Positions 15,790-23,237 of a stretch of 47,325 bases of DNA are shown here, in pieces. The notes below the pieces were generated by a model that saw only the letters and a list, made by a program, of their open reading frames with translations, searched no databases and was not told the origin of the DNA. This DNA comes from Chloroflexota bacterium. Lineage in GTDB: Bacteria; Chloroflexota; Anaerolineae; Anaerolineales; Villigracilaceae. The stretch is from positions 1 to 47,325 of the forward strand of contig JACRLB010000031.1 in NCBI GenBank assembly GCA_016235445.1, written 5' to 3'. How positions within the stretch are numbered: the first letter of the stretch is position 1; each line of letters starts with the position of its first letter. The translations under genes and the position numbers were made by a program.

Positions 15790-17590
15790 CCCACTCACCC
15801 TCCCCCAACTCCTCCGCATCCCGCATGTTGACAATGGCCTGCGCTTTGACATCTCACCCGACGAAAAGCGGATCGTCTTTTCGTGGAATAGAACGGGCAC
15901 GTGGGAGTTGTGGGAATCTGGAGTGCAGGAGATTGCTACTGCAAGTCAAACAGCGAGCTGTTTGACTCCAGAGTTGCAGGGCGCAAAGTTCTCGCCGAAG
16001 TTTTCGCCTGATGGTTCGCAACTTGCCTTCGCGCTGGATTTGGATGGCAGTGAGTCTTACCATATTGCCCTCCACGATTTCAAGACCAGCGCCACAACAG
16101 ACCTGACGCCCCACATTGCGTACGCACACCAGCCGAATATTACATGGTCACCTGATGGGAAAATGCTGGCGGTACTTTCAGATATACATGGTCAATTTGC
16201 ATTGCACCTTCTGCCTGTTGATGGAAGCAAAGGGCGCATATTGAAGAATGTATTTCACCCCGCCTGGGATGCGGCCTGGTCGCCGGATGGTCAATGGATT
16301 GCGCTGGAAGCAGAGTCTGCGGCCAGTGACAGAAGTATTTATGTGATGCCGATCAATCGTCCACGCAAAGGGGAACGGGTTCACACGATACAGCTTAAGG
16401 TCAATGGTCAATTGCTGAATGCGCAACAACCTGCATGGTCGCCTGATTCAAAGTTCCTTGCATTCTCTGGGGAGAACGGCGAATGGCATGATATTGGAGT
16501 GTTCGATGTGGATTCAAAAGAGATCACCTGGGTCAACGAGTCTGTTGGGGATGATACACAGCCTGCGTGGTCGCGAAGCGGAGACACTATCGGGTGGGTG
16601 CATTCTGAGGGGGCACAGACCAGTTTTCAGTTTAAAAAAGGAAGCGGTGAAGTTAAAGAGAAAAAGGTTGGGGAGGGAGTCCATGCTTTTCCGCGGTTTA
16701 CATCCAACAGCGTTGTAATTCTTTATGAAGATGTGAATCATCCGCCTGATCTTTGGAAGATCAATCTCGAGGATGGCGCGGTTGTGCAATGGACAAAATC
16801 GTTGGACGAGGATTTGGGTTTTGCTCGGCCCGAAGAAGTTTGGTACGCGGGCAGGGATGGCGCGCAAGTGCCCGCGCTGTTGTATCGCGCGAAGGAATGC
16901 AAACGCGCAGTGATTAATATTCACGGCGGCCCAAACTGGCATTTGCAGTTTTCATGGAATCCTGAATTGAGTTTCATGATCTCGCAAGGCTGGACGATCC
17001 TTGCGCCGAATTATCGCGGTTCGACGGGCTATGGGAAAAAATGGCAAAACGCAAGCATCTTCGACATGGGCGGAGTGGACACCGACGACTGCGCGGCGGG
17101 CGTGAAATATTTAATTGAGAACGGCCTGGCTGATAAAAATAAAATCGGAGTCACGGGCCGAAGCCACGGCGGGTATTTGACGATGACTTGCCTGACGAGC
17201 TACCCCGAATTGTTCGCGGTGGGTTCGGCGGTTGTGCCGTTTTTGAATTGGATCAAATCTCATAAAAATTCACGCGAAGATTTACAGCACTGGAATATCG
17301 AAAACATGGGCGACCCCGAAGACAATAAAGAATTGTGGATCGCGCGCTCACCTTATTTCTTTTTGGACAAAATCAATGCGCCTGTGCAAATGATCTGCGG
17401 CGCAAATGACCCGCGCTGTCCCGCGTCCGAATCAATTGATGCGCGTGATAAACTGGTTGAGTTGGGCAGGGAAGTTGAGTTGCTTTTGTACAAAGATGAA
17501 GGCCATTCATTTTTGGAAATTGAAAATGTGATCGATTCGGAAGTGAAGCGGATGGAGTTTTTGACGAAGGCGTTGGAGAAAACTATCTAA
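15776..17590 (+). CDS. S9-family prolyl oligopeptidase-like serine peptidase
   Basis: Predicted cytoplasmic peptidase or esterase of 604 residues with no signal peptide. The N-terminal part (about 1-340) is a beta-propeller with TolB/WD-like FSPDG and WSPDG repeats; the C-terminal part (about 370-604) is an alpha/beta hydrolase with nucleophile S463 in GRSHGG, a likely Asp in GANDPRCP and a His in DEGHSFLE. The propeller gates access, so substrates are short peptides or amide-like conjugates. It sits between mttB paralogues 2 and 3, overlapping the former, which ties it to methylated-compound use. The start is uncertain: TTG 15776 has no clear ribosome site. A perfect 11-bp palindrome (15944-15967) encodes SQTASCLT-like extra residues in the first blade. 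Confidence 0.87.
   Translation: MNLPNPLTLPQLLRIPHVDNGLRFDISPDEKRIVFSWNRTGTWELWESGVQEIATASQTASCLTPELQGAKFSPKFSPDGSQLAFALDLDGSESYHIALHDFKTSATTDLTPHIAYAHQPNITWSPDGKMLAVLSDIHGQFALHLLPVDGSKGRILKNVFHPAWDAAWSPDGQWIALEAESAASDRSIYVMPINRPRKGERVHTIQLKVNGQLLNAQQPAWSPDSKFLAFSGENGEWHDIGVFDVDSKEITWVNESVGDDTQPAWSRSGDTIGWVHSEGAQTSFQFKKGSGEVKEKKVGEGVHAFPRFTSNSVVILYEDVNHPPDLWKINLEDGAVVQWTKSLDEDLGFARPEEVWYAGRDGAQVPALLYRAKECKRAVINIHGGPNWHLQFSWNPELSFMISQGWTILAPNYRGSTGYGKKWQNASIFDMGGVDTDDCAAGVKYLIENGLADKNKIGVTGRSHGGYLTMTCLTSYPELFAVGSAVVPFLNWIKSHKNSREDLQHWNIENMGDPEDNKELWIARSPYFFLDKINAPVQMICGANDPRCPASESIDARDKLVELGREVELLLYKDEGHSFLEIENVIDSEVKRMEFLTKALEKTI
15944..15967. repeat. 24-bp perfect palindrome inside the S9 peptidase gene
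   Basis: AGTCAAACAGC, centre GA, then the exact reverse complement. It falls within the first propeller blade and encodes about eight residues that interrupt the usual strand-loop-LT pattern. Confidence 0.6.
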
Positions 17591-17667
17591 CCACGAAGGG
17601 CACGAAGGTACACGAAGGAAAACCCTTCAACTCTTCGTGCCTTTTGTGCCACTTCGTGGTCGAAGGT
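17591..17667. repeat. Palindromic ACGAAGG-type element after the S9 peptidase gene
   Basis: CCACGAAGG-type units 9-10 bp apart on the left are mirrored by CTTCGTG units on the right. It begins right after the stop codon and ends about 25 bp before the next start. It could form a hairpin in the polycistronic RNA. Confidence 0.7.
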
Positions 17668-17691
17668 TTTAGAAAATTCACAGGAGCGTAC

Positions 17692-19110
17692 ATGGAGAGA
17701 TTGAAATTTTTATCAGACGAAGATATCAAAGCCATGCACGAGGCCACGCTTCACATCATGAGCGAGGTGGGAATTATCTGGACGCACAAACCGAGTTTGG
17801 ATATTTTACTCGGCGCGGGTTGCGCGCTGAAAGGAAATCGCGTGTGTATGCCCGCAGACCTTGTGATGGATTGCATTGGGAAGGCGGGCAAACGCCCAAA
17901 GATTCGCGGGCGCAATGGACAGGTCAACGAGTTGGGCGGCGGGAATTTATATTTCCATAACCTCGGCGGCGCGCGGGATGTGTTCGATGCAAGAACAGGC
18001 ACGCGCCGCGCGGCCACCGACAAGGATGTAATTGATGCAACCCGTTTGCTCGATGCCCTGCCCAACGCGCATACGGTCACTCCATTTTTCACGCCGCAGG
18101 ATGTGCCGGGCGAGTTGATGTCGTTATTCATGTATCGTCATTGCCTGCCATACACTACGAAGCCCATTCAGGGACCTGGCATCCAATTTGCGGATGAAGT
18201 GAAATACGCCGTGGAAATGGCGCAAGTGGTCGGCACGCCGCCAGAGGAATTAACGCTTTCGCTTTCACCCGTCAGCCCGCTCACCATCCACGAACCTGCG
18301 GCGGCGGCCATTGTTGAAATGGCAAAAGCTGGCGTGATCTGCGCCAACCTGCCCGCCCCCACTGGCGGAGCCACATCCCCGATGACGATCACGGGCAGTC
18401 TCGTTCAACAAAGCGCAGAGACTCTGGCCTTGCTCGTCCTCGCGCAAATCGTCAACCCTGGCTGTGGGGTTGTTTACTGCGGCAGACTTGGGATGCTGGA
18501 ACCGCGTACGGGATTGATCTGGGGCGGCGTGGAACTTGGCATGTCATCCGCTGGTACGGTTCAACTCGGACATTTTTACGGGTTCAGTGTCAATGTGTAT
18601 GGGTTTTCAACGAATGCACACACCCTCGACGCCCAAAACACATTCGAGCGCGGGCTGAATGCCGCCATCCCTGCGCTGGCTGGCGCGGACGAACTCTCTG
18701 GCATCGGCGAAATGGAAGCGGGCGTGATGGGTTCGTTTGCACAAATGGTTTTGGACAATGAACTCATCGGCAGTGTAATGCGCTTGCGGACAGGTTTATC
18801 CGCAGACGTGGAACATCTGGCAGTGGAAATCATCGGCAATGTAATGGACGGCACGCGCAATTATCTCGGCCAGAAGCACACGCTCAAACATTTACGCGCT
18901 GGCGAACTGACGCTCACAAAACTTGCCGAGCGCAACTCCTGGGAAACCTGGGAGGATAAATTGCAAAGAAAACAAATGGCAGATTACGCCGCGGAGGAAG
19001 CCGAAAGAATTCTGCGCGAACATCAAGTCAGTCCGTTGGAGCCGCAACAAGAGAAGGAACTTGACAAAATCATGGCGGCGGCTGAAAAAGAGATGGTGAA
19101 GAAGAAGTAG
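17692..19110 (+). CDS. MttB-superfamily methyltransferase, paralogue 3 (non-pyrrolysine)
   Basis: Methyltransferase of 472 residues. The N terminus (FLSDEDIKAMHEATLHIMSEVGI) is the common MttB opening; the core contains PTGGATSPMTITGSLVQQSAETLA; the C terminus has GTRNYLGQKHTLKHLRAGEL, close to the matching segment of paralogue 1. The open frame extends upstream to 17644 through repeat sequence, but ATG 17692 has CAGGAG five bases before it and starts at the conserved region. No internal UAG. It probably acts on another methylated substrate with the same corrinoid protein. Confidence 0.9.
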   Translation: MERLKFLSDEDIKAMHEATLHIMSEVGIIWTHKPSLDILLGAGCALKGNRVCMPADLVMDCIGKAGKRPKIRGRNGQVNELGGGNLYFHNLGGARDVFDARTGTRRAATDKDVIDATRLLDALPNAHTVTPFFTPQDVPGELMSLFMYRHCLPYTTKPIQGPGIQFADEVKYAVEMAQVVGTPPEELTLSLSPVSPLTIHEPAAAAIVEMAKAGVICANLPAPTGGATSPMTITGSLVQQSAETLALLVLAQIVNPGCGVVYCGRLGMLEPRTGLIWGGVELGMSSAGTVQLGHFYGFSVNVYGFSTNAHTLDAQNTFERGLNAAIPALAGADELSGIGEMEAGVMGSFAQMVLDNELIGSVMRLRTGLSADVEHLAVEIIGNVMDGTRNYLGQKHTLKHLRAGELTLTKLAERNSWETWEDKLQRKQMADYAAEEAERILREHQVSPLEPQQEKELDKIMAAAEKEMVKKK

Positions 19111-19111
19111 A

Positions 19112-19240
19112 CATTCGCACTAAGCGAAGGTGCGTTCTTTGCACCGTAGTCGAAGTGCGGTTAATATTAAATCTATACGGAATGAAGCTCTGTCCTTCGA
19201 CTACGCCGCGAAAATCACGCGGCTCGGCTCAGGACGAAGA
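19112..19240. repeat. Palindromic CTTCGAC/CAGGACGAAG element
   Basis: It contains paired segments such as TTCGCAC/GTGCG and GCCGCG...CGCGGC, and the pair GTCCTTCG...CAGGACGAAG also seen inside the NuoEF gene. No ORF. Confidence 0.65.
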
Positions 19241-19265
19241 ATCTTATTAATTGGAGAATACAACC

Positions 19266-20423
19266 ATGCTCAAACAGGCACATGCAATTACGGAAGAATT
19301 GATCGAATGGCGGCGTGATTTTCACATGCACCCGGAAACTGGATTCGATGTCCACCGCACGGCGGGGATCGTAGCCGATGAACTGGAGAAGATGGGCTAT
19401 CGCGTGAGGCGCGGCGTTGGCAAAACGGGCGTCGTTGCGGATATTGGCGAAGGCGGCAGGATGGTCGCCATCCGCGCGGATATGGATGCTCTGCCGTTAC
19501 AGGAATTGAACGAGACGGAATTCAAATCCACTGTGGAAAATAAAATGCACGCCTGCGGACACGACTCTCACACCGCCATGGCGCTTGGCGCGGCCCAGCT
19601 TCTTGCCAGCGAAAAACTGAACGGGCGCATTCGCTTCCTCTTTCAACCCTGCGAAGAAAGCGCGGACGAGGAAGGCAAAAGCGGCGCGGTACGCATGTCT
19701 GAAGAAGGCGCAATGGAAGGCGTGGATTTTGTCATTGCCCAGCACGTGGACCCGACCCAGCCTGTCGGCACGATTGCAATCAACGCAGGGCCATGCTCAG
19801 GCGGCGTAGATTCGTGGTTTGCCACAATCAAAGGCAAAGGCGGGCATGGGGCATATCCGCACACGACGGTTGACCCGTTTTATTTGCTTGCGCATGTAAT
19901 CATGGCGTTGAACGGCATTGTCTCTCGCAGGCTCGACCCGTTCGCGCCAGCGGTCGTCAGCATCGGCTCGATCAACGGCGGGTTTACCGAGAATGTCATT
20001 CCCGACAGCATCAGAATCACAGGGACGATGCGATTCACAACCCCCGAGGTGCAGAAACAGATCCACGATGAAATAAAGCGCGCTTTTGAAGTAGCCAAAG
20101 CGCTCGGCGGCGATTACGAACTCAAGCTCGAAATTGGCGCGCCGCCCATGATCAACGATGAGTTTGTTTCAAAAGTAATGGAAGAAGTTGGCAGGGATTT
20201 ACTCGGCGCAGAAAATGTGCAGGAGCTTCACAAGTCGCTGGGTGCGGAGGATTTCGGATCATTCATGGAACTTGCGCCTGGGGCGATGTACACCATCGGC
20301 GTGCAAAAAAAGGGACATGAAGATTACCTGCTCCATCATCCCAGGTTTGATCTGGACGAGCGGGCTTTGCCAATCGGCACAGCCATGCTGGTGGAGACGG
20401 CGAAGAGATTTTTGAAGGATTAA
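19266..20423 (+). CDS. M20-family amidohydrolase (amidase/deacylase)
   Basis: Metallo-amidohydrolase of 385 residues related to hippurate hydrolase, IAA-amino-acid hydrolase and N-acyl-amino-acid deacylases. Zinc-binding motifs are visible: HACGHDSHT, QPCEES, the His in AQHVD, and HHPRF near the C terminus. The dimerisation domain contains the GGHGAYPH motif. GGAG at 19253-19256 precedes ATG 19266; an in-frame TTG 15 bases earlier overlaps that ribosome site and was rejected. It lies between mttB paralogue 3 and the methyl-THF methyltransferase, so it may release a methylated amino acid or betaine from an acyl conjugate. The true substrate is unknown. Confidence 0.9.
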   Translation: MLKQAHAITEELIEWRRDFHMHPETGFDVHRTAGIVADELEKMGYRVRRGVGKTGVVADIGEGGRMVAIRADMDALPLQELNETEFKSTVENKMHACGHDSHTAMALGAAQLLASEKLNGRIRFLFQPCEESADEEGKSGAVRMSEEGAMEGVDFVIAQHVDPTQPVGTIAINAGPCSGGVDSWFATIKGKGGHGAYPHTTVDPFYLLAHVIMALNGIVSRRLDPFAPAVVSIGSINGGFTENVIPDSIRITGTMRFTTPEVQKQIHDEIKRAFEVAKALGGDYELKLEIGAPPMINDEFVSKVMEEVGRDLLGAENVQELHKSLGAEDFGSFMELAPGAMYTIGVQKKGHEDYLLHHPRFDLDERALPIGTAMLVETAKRFLKD

Positions 20424-20433
20424 ATACGTTTTC

Positions 20434-20462
20434 AAACACAAAGGACACGAAGGTCACGAAGG
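20434..20462. repeat. Short ACGAAGG-type tandem repeat
   Basis: CACAAAGGACACGAAGGTCACGAAGG-like units about 9 bp apart directly follow the M20 gene. It resembles the left half of the elements at 17591 and 42337 without a clear right arm. Confidence 0.55.
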
Positions 20463-20558
20463 AAAACTTGAGAGACTGTTTCTTAACTCTTTTTTAACAC
20501 GGACAGCACGGAGTAGATTGAAATTCAAGTGTATTTAATTTTTTAGATCGGAGGGCAC

Positions 20559-21431
20559 ATGCATACCATACTGAAATCGAACAACAGGGAAGTCATCATC
20601 GGCATCGACAAGCCGTTCGTGATGATCGGCGAGAAGATCAACCCAACGGGCATCAAAAAATTGGGGCAGGCGTTGGTTGAAAAGAACATGGAGTACGTCC
20701 AATATCTTGCCAAACGCCAGGTGGAGTGGGGCGCGGATGTTCTGGATGTGAACGTGGGGCATCCGCAAATTGACGAGGCGGAAATCATCCCGCTGGTGGT
20801 GGAGGCGGTCAAGTCGGTTGTGGATGTGCCGCTCTGCATTGATTCAAACGAGCCGAAAATTCTGGAAGCGGGACTCAACGCTGCGCCAGGCAAGCCGCTG
20901 GTAAACTCTGTCAACGGGGAGGAAAAGCAGTTGGCGAGTGTCCTGCCGATTGTTAAAGATAGAGGCGCGGCGGTCATCGGGCTGACGATTGCCGACGAGG
21001 GCATCCCACCCACAGCGGAGGGACGTCTCGCGGCGGCGGGCAAGATCATCGAACGGGCTACGAAGATGGGCATCCCAATCGAAGACATTATCATCGACCC
21101 GCTCGTGATGACGGTGGGGCATGATTTCAAAGCCGCGACGGTGACGTTGAAAACGATTGAGTTGATTCGAAAAGAATACGGCGTAAATATGAGCCTCGGC
21201 GCGAGCAATGTTTCGTTTGGACTGCCAGACCGTCACTCCGTCAACGCGGCCCTGCTTGCGCTTGCCATGCAGGCGGGCGCAACCTGCTCCATCACCGACC
21301 CGATCAAATTGGGCAGTTCCATCCGCGCCACAGATTTGTTGCTGGGCAAAGACGCCAACTCGATGCGGTATTTGAAGTACTTCCGCGCGACAGAGAAATT
21401 GCGGGAAGCGGAAGCGGCGGCGAAGGGATGA
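20559..21431 (+). CDS. Methyltetrahydrofolate:corrinoid methyltransferase (MtgA/AcsE-like)
   Basis: Pterin-binding TIM-barrel methyltransferase of 290 residues. Family motifs are present: GEKINPTG at the N terminus, VLDVNVGHP, PLCIDSNEP, VNSVNGE and IIIDPLVMTVG. In this context it would move the methyl group from the methylated corrinoid protein to tetrahydrofolate, feeding the folate oxidation route. The related AcsE works in the reverse sense in the acetyl-CoA pathway, and MetH has the same domain, but the small stand-alone size and neighbours favour an MtgA-like role. GGAGGG lies before the ATG. It is the last gene of the plus-strand methyltransferase run. Confidence 0.9.
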   Translation: MHTILKSNNREVIIGIDKPFVMIGEKINPTGIKKLGQALVEKNMEYVQYLAKRQVEWGADVLDVNVGHPQIDEAEIIPLVVEAVKSVVDVPLCIDSNEPKILEAGLNAAPGKPLVNSVNGEEKQLASVLPIVKDRGAAVIGLTIADEGIPPTAEGRLAAAGKIIERATKMGIPIEDIIIDPLVMTVGHDFKAATVTLKTIELIRKEYGVNMSLGASNVSFGLPDRHSVNAALLALAMQAGATCSITDPIKLGSSIRATDLLLGKDANSMRYLKYFRATEKLREAEAAAKG

Positions 21432-21458
21432 GCGGGTAAAAAGGTAAACAAGTGGACA

Positions 21459-21610
21459 AGTAGTTTGACAAGGTCACATTAAAGCTGAAATCAAAGTTCT
21501 TAACCACAAAGGTCAGTAAGTAACACGAAGGAAACCTTTGGTTTTAGCATTTTGCTCTCCTTTGTGGACTTTGTGGTAAAAGGTTTTGAAATGTGACATT
21601 GTCAAAGTAG
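21459..21610. repeat. MITE-like element, copy B
   Basis: Terminal inverted repeats with TTGACAAGGTCACATT on the left and the mirror AATGTGACATTGTCAA on the right, plus an internal palindrome of CCACAAAGG-type units. It is the reverse-orientation copy of the element at 2111-2304, and shorter because it lacks the middle insert. Confidence 0.8.
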
Positions 21611-21693
21611 ACAGGTAAACAAGAGGCGGTAATAAACTGCCTCCTGTTGTTTTCTTAATAAGTAAAGACTCTTGCCACTTCAAGGAATCGAAA

Positions 21694-22767
21694 ATGAAAA
21701 AAACTTTATTGGTAATTTTGTCCGCGATACTTTTTATAACAGCATGTACCGCCCAGGCGGCTGTGCCTGCAAACCTGCCAATTACTGAAGCAACGATCAC
21801 AGCATCCAGTACCAGCGCACTCATTCCCACACCCACTCTCACCTTAATACCGCTTGCCACCGCAACACCCGTCCCTCACCCAATGAGCATCCTTGCAATG
21901 CGGGCGGGAGAGTACCCAGGCAGCGCTGTAACCATCGTCAAGGAACTGGATCGCGGACTCAACTATCGCCGTTATTATTCCTACTATTTGTCAGAGGGAT
22001 TAAAAATCTACGCCCTGCTTACCATCCCCGATGGCACACCGCCCGAAGGAGGCTGGCCCGCCATCGTATTCAATCACGGCTATATTCCTCCAGATGTGTA
22101 TCGCACAACGGAAAGATATATCCATTACGTGGATGAAATTGCAAAAGCAGGCTACGTCGTTTTCCGCATCGATTACCGCGGACATGACGCTTCCGAAGGT
22201 GAAGCCACGGGCGCGTATGGCAGTCCTGGTTATCAAATTGATGTGTTCAATGCGGTTGCATCCATCAAGCAACTGCCCGATGTGAATTCAGAAAAAATCG
22301 GCATGTGGGGACATTCGATGGGCGGTTATTTGACCCTGCGCGCAATGGTCGTCTCACAGGATGTCAAAGTCGGCGTGATCTGGGCGGGCGTGGTCGCATC
22401 CTACCCAGACCTGCTTTACAACTGGCGGCGGACGGGTTCATTCACCCCGTCACCAAGTTCGCGCGGAGTGGGCTGGCGGACAAGTTGGATCGAAGCATTT
22501 GGCACGCCTGAACAGAATCCAGCATTTTGGGATTCGGTCTCTGCGACATCCTACCTCTCGGATCTTTCTGGACCGTTGCAACTGCACCACGGTACTGACG
22601 ATGAAGACGTCCCTTTGGAATTCTCCATCCGCCTCGCAGAGCAGGCGCGCGCAGTCAACAAGGTGGCGGATTTATACACCTACGAAGACGACAACCACAA
22701 CATCGCCACCAACTTTTACACCGCCATGGGCAGGACGATTGACTTCTTCGATTTTTTATTGAAGTAA
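21694..22767 (+). CDS. Lipoprotein alpha/beta hydrolase
   Basis: Predicted surface lipoprotein of 357 residues. The signal peptide ends in ITAC (Cys about 18), followed by a Thr/Pro-rich linker (to about 65) and a dipeptidyl-peptidase/acetyl-xylan-esterase-like hydrolase domain. The nucleophile is in GHSMGG, preceded by an oxyanion-type NHGY segment; the likely Asp is in HGTDDEDVP and the His in DDNHNI. AAGGAA precedes the ATG. The substrate could be a peptide or ester. It stands alone, converging with the GNAT gene. Confidence 0.87.
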   Translation: MKKTLLVILSAILFITACTAQAAVPANLPITEATITASSTSALIPTPTLTLIPLATATPVPHPMSILAMRAGEYPGSAVTIVKELDRGLNYRRYYSYYLSEGLKIYALLTIPDGTPPEGGWPAIVFNHGYIPPDVYRTTERYIHYVDEIAKAGYVVFRIDYRGHDASEGEATGAYGSPGYQIDVFNAVASIKQLPDVNSEKIGMWGHSMGGYLTLRAMVVSQDVKVGVIWAGVVASYPDLLYNWRRTGSFTPSPSSRGVGWRTSWIEAFGTPEQNPAFWDSVSATSYLSDLSGPLQLHHGTDDEDVPLEFSIRLAEQARAVNKVADLYTYEDDNHNIATNFYTAMGRTIDFFDFLLK

Positions 22768-22810
22768 CTGATGGTACGCACTCAACTCCGAAGGAGTGAA
22801 ATGGTGGAAG

Positions 22811-23236
22811 CTAGGCTGTGCTGTCAAATTTCTCCATCCATCCCATTGGGTTGGAGAGTTCAGTAAACCCGAACTGACTATAAAGCCCATGCGCATCGCG
22901 GGTTGCAAGAGACCAGCGGCGAAGTCCCTGCAAATCGGGATGCGCCATCACGCATTCCATCATCCACTTGCCGAGGGATTGTCCGCGGTAATCTTCGTGG
23001 ATGAAGACATCGCAGATATAGGCGAAGACGGCCTGGTCTGTCACCACGCGGGCAAAGCCAATTAGTCTCTCGCCATCATAGACTCCGAAATTCAATGAAT
23101 GTTTAATGGAGCGTTCGATCAAGTGGCGCGGGCGTTTATCTGCCCAATACGCGCGGGAGAGAAAATCACAGATGGCGTCAATATCGAGGCGGACGGGATC
23201 ATCCGAAATTGTGAATTTATCTTTTTTGAATTCCAT
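22811..23236 (-). CDS. GNAT-family N-acetyltransferase
   Basis: Acetyltransferase of 141 residues, the normal size for a single GNAT fold. The acetyl-CoA loop is EDYRGQSLGKW (R/Q-x-x-G-x-G/A pattern), preceded by the VFAYICDVFIH strand. A C-terminal aromatic region (YSQFGFTELS) is typical. The start follows the moeA stop by about one base, so the two genes form an operon. The acetylated substrate is unknown. Confidence 0.85.
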   Translation of the reverse strand: MEFKKDKFTISDDPVRLDIDAICDFLSRAYWADKRPRHLIERSIKHSLNFGVYDGERLIGFARVVTDQAVFAYICDVFIHEDYRGQSLGKWMMECVMAHPDLQGLRRWSLATRDAHGLYSQFGFTELSNPMGWMEKFDSTA

Positions 23237-23237
23237 G

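Noticed and set aside
12791-19110. Pyrrolysine-containing trimethylamine methyltransferases
   Set aside because: All three mttB-like frames have normal length with no in-frame UAG, and no pyl genes are present.
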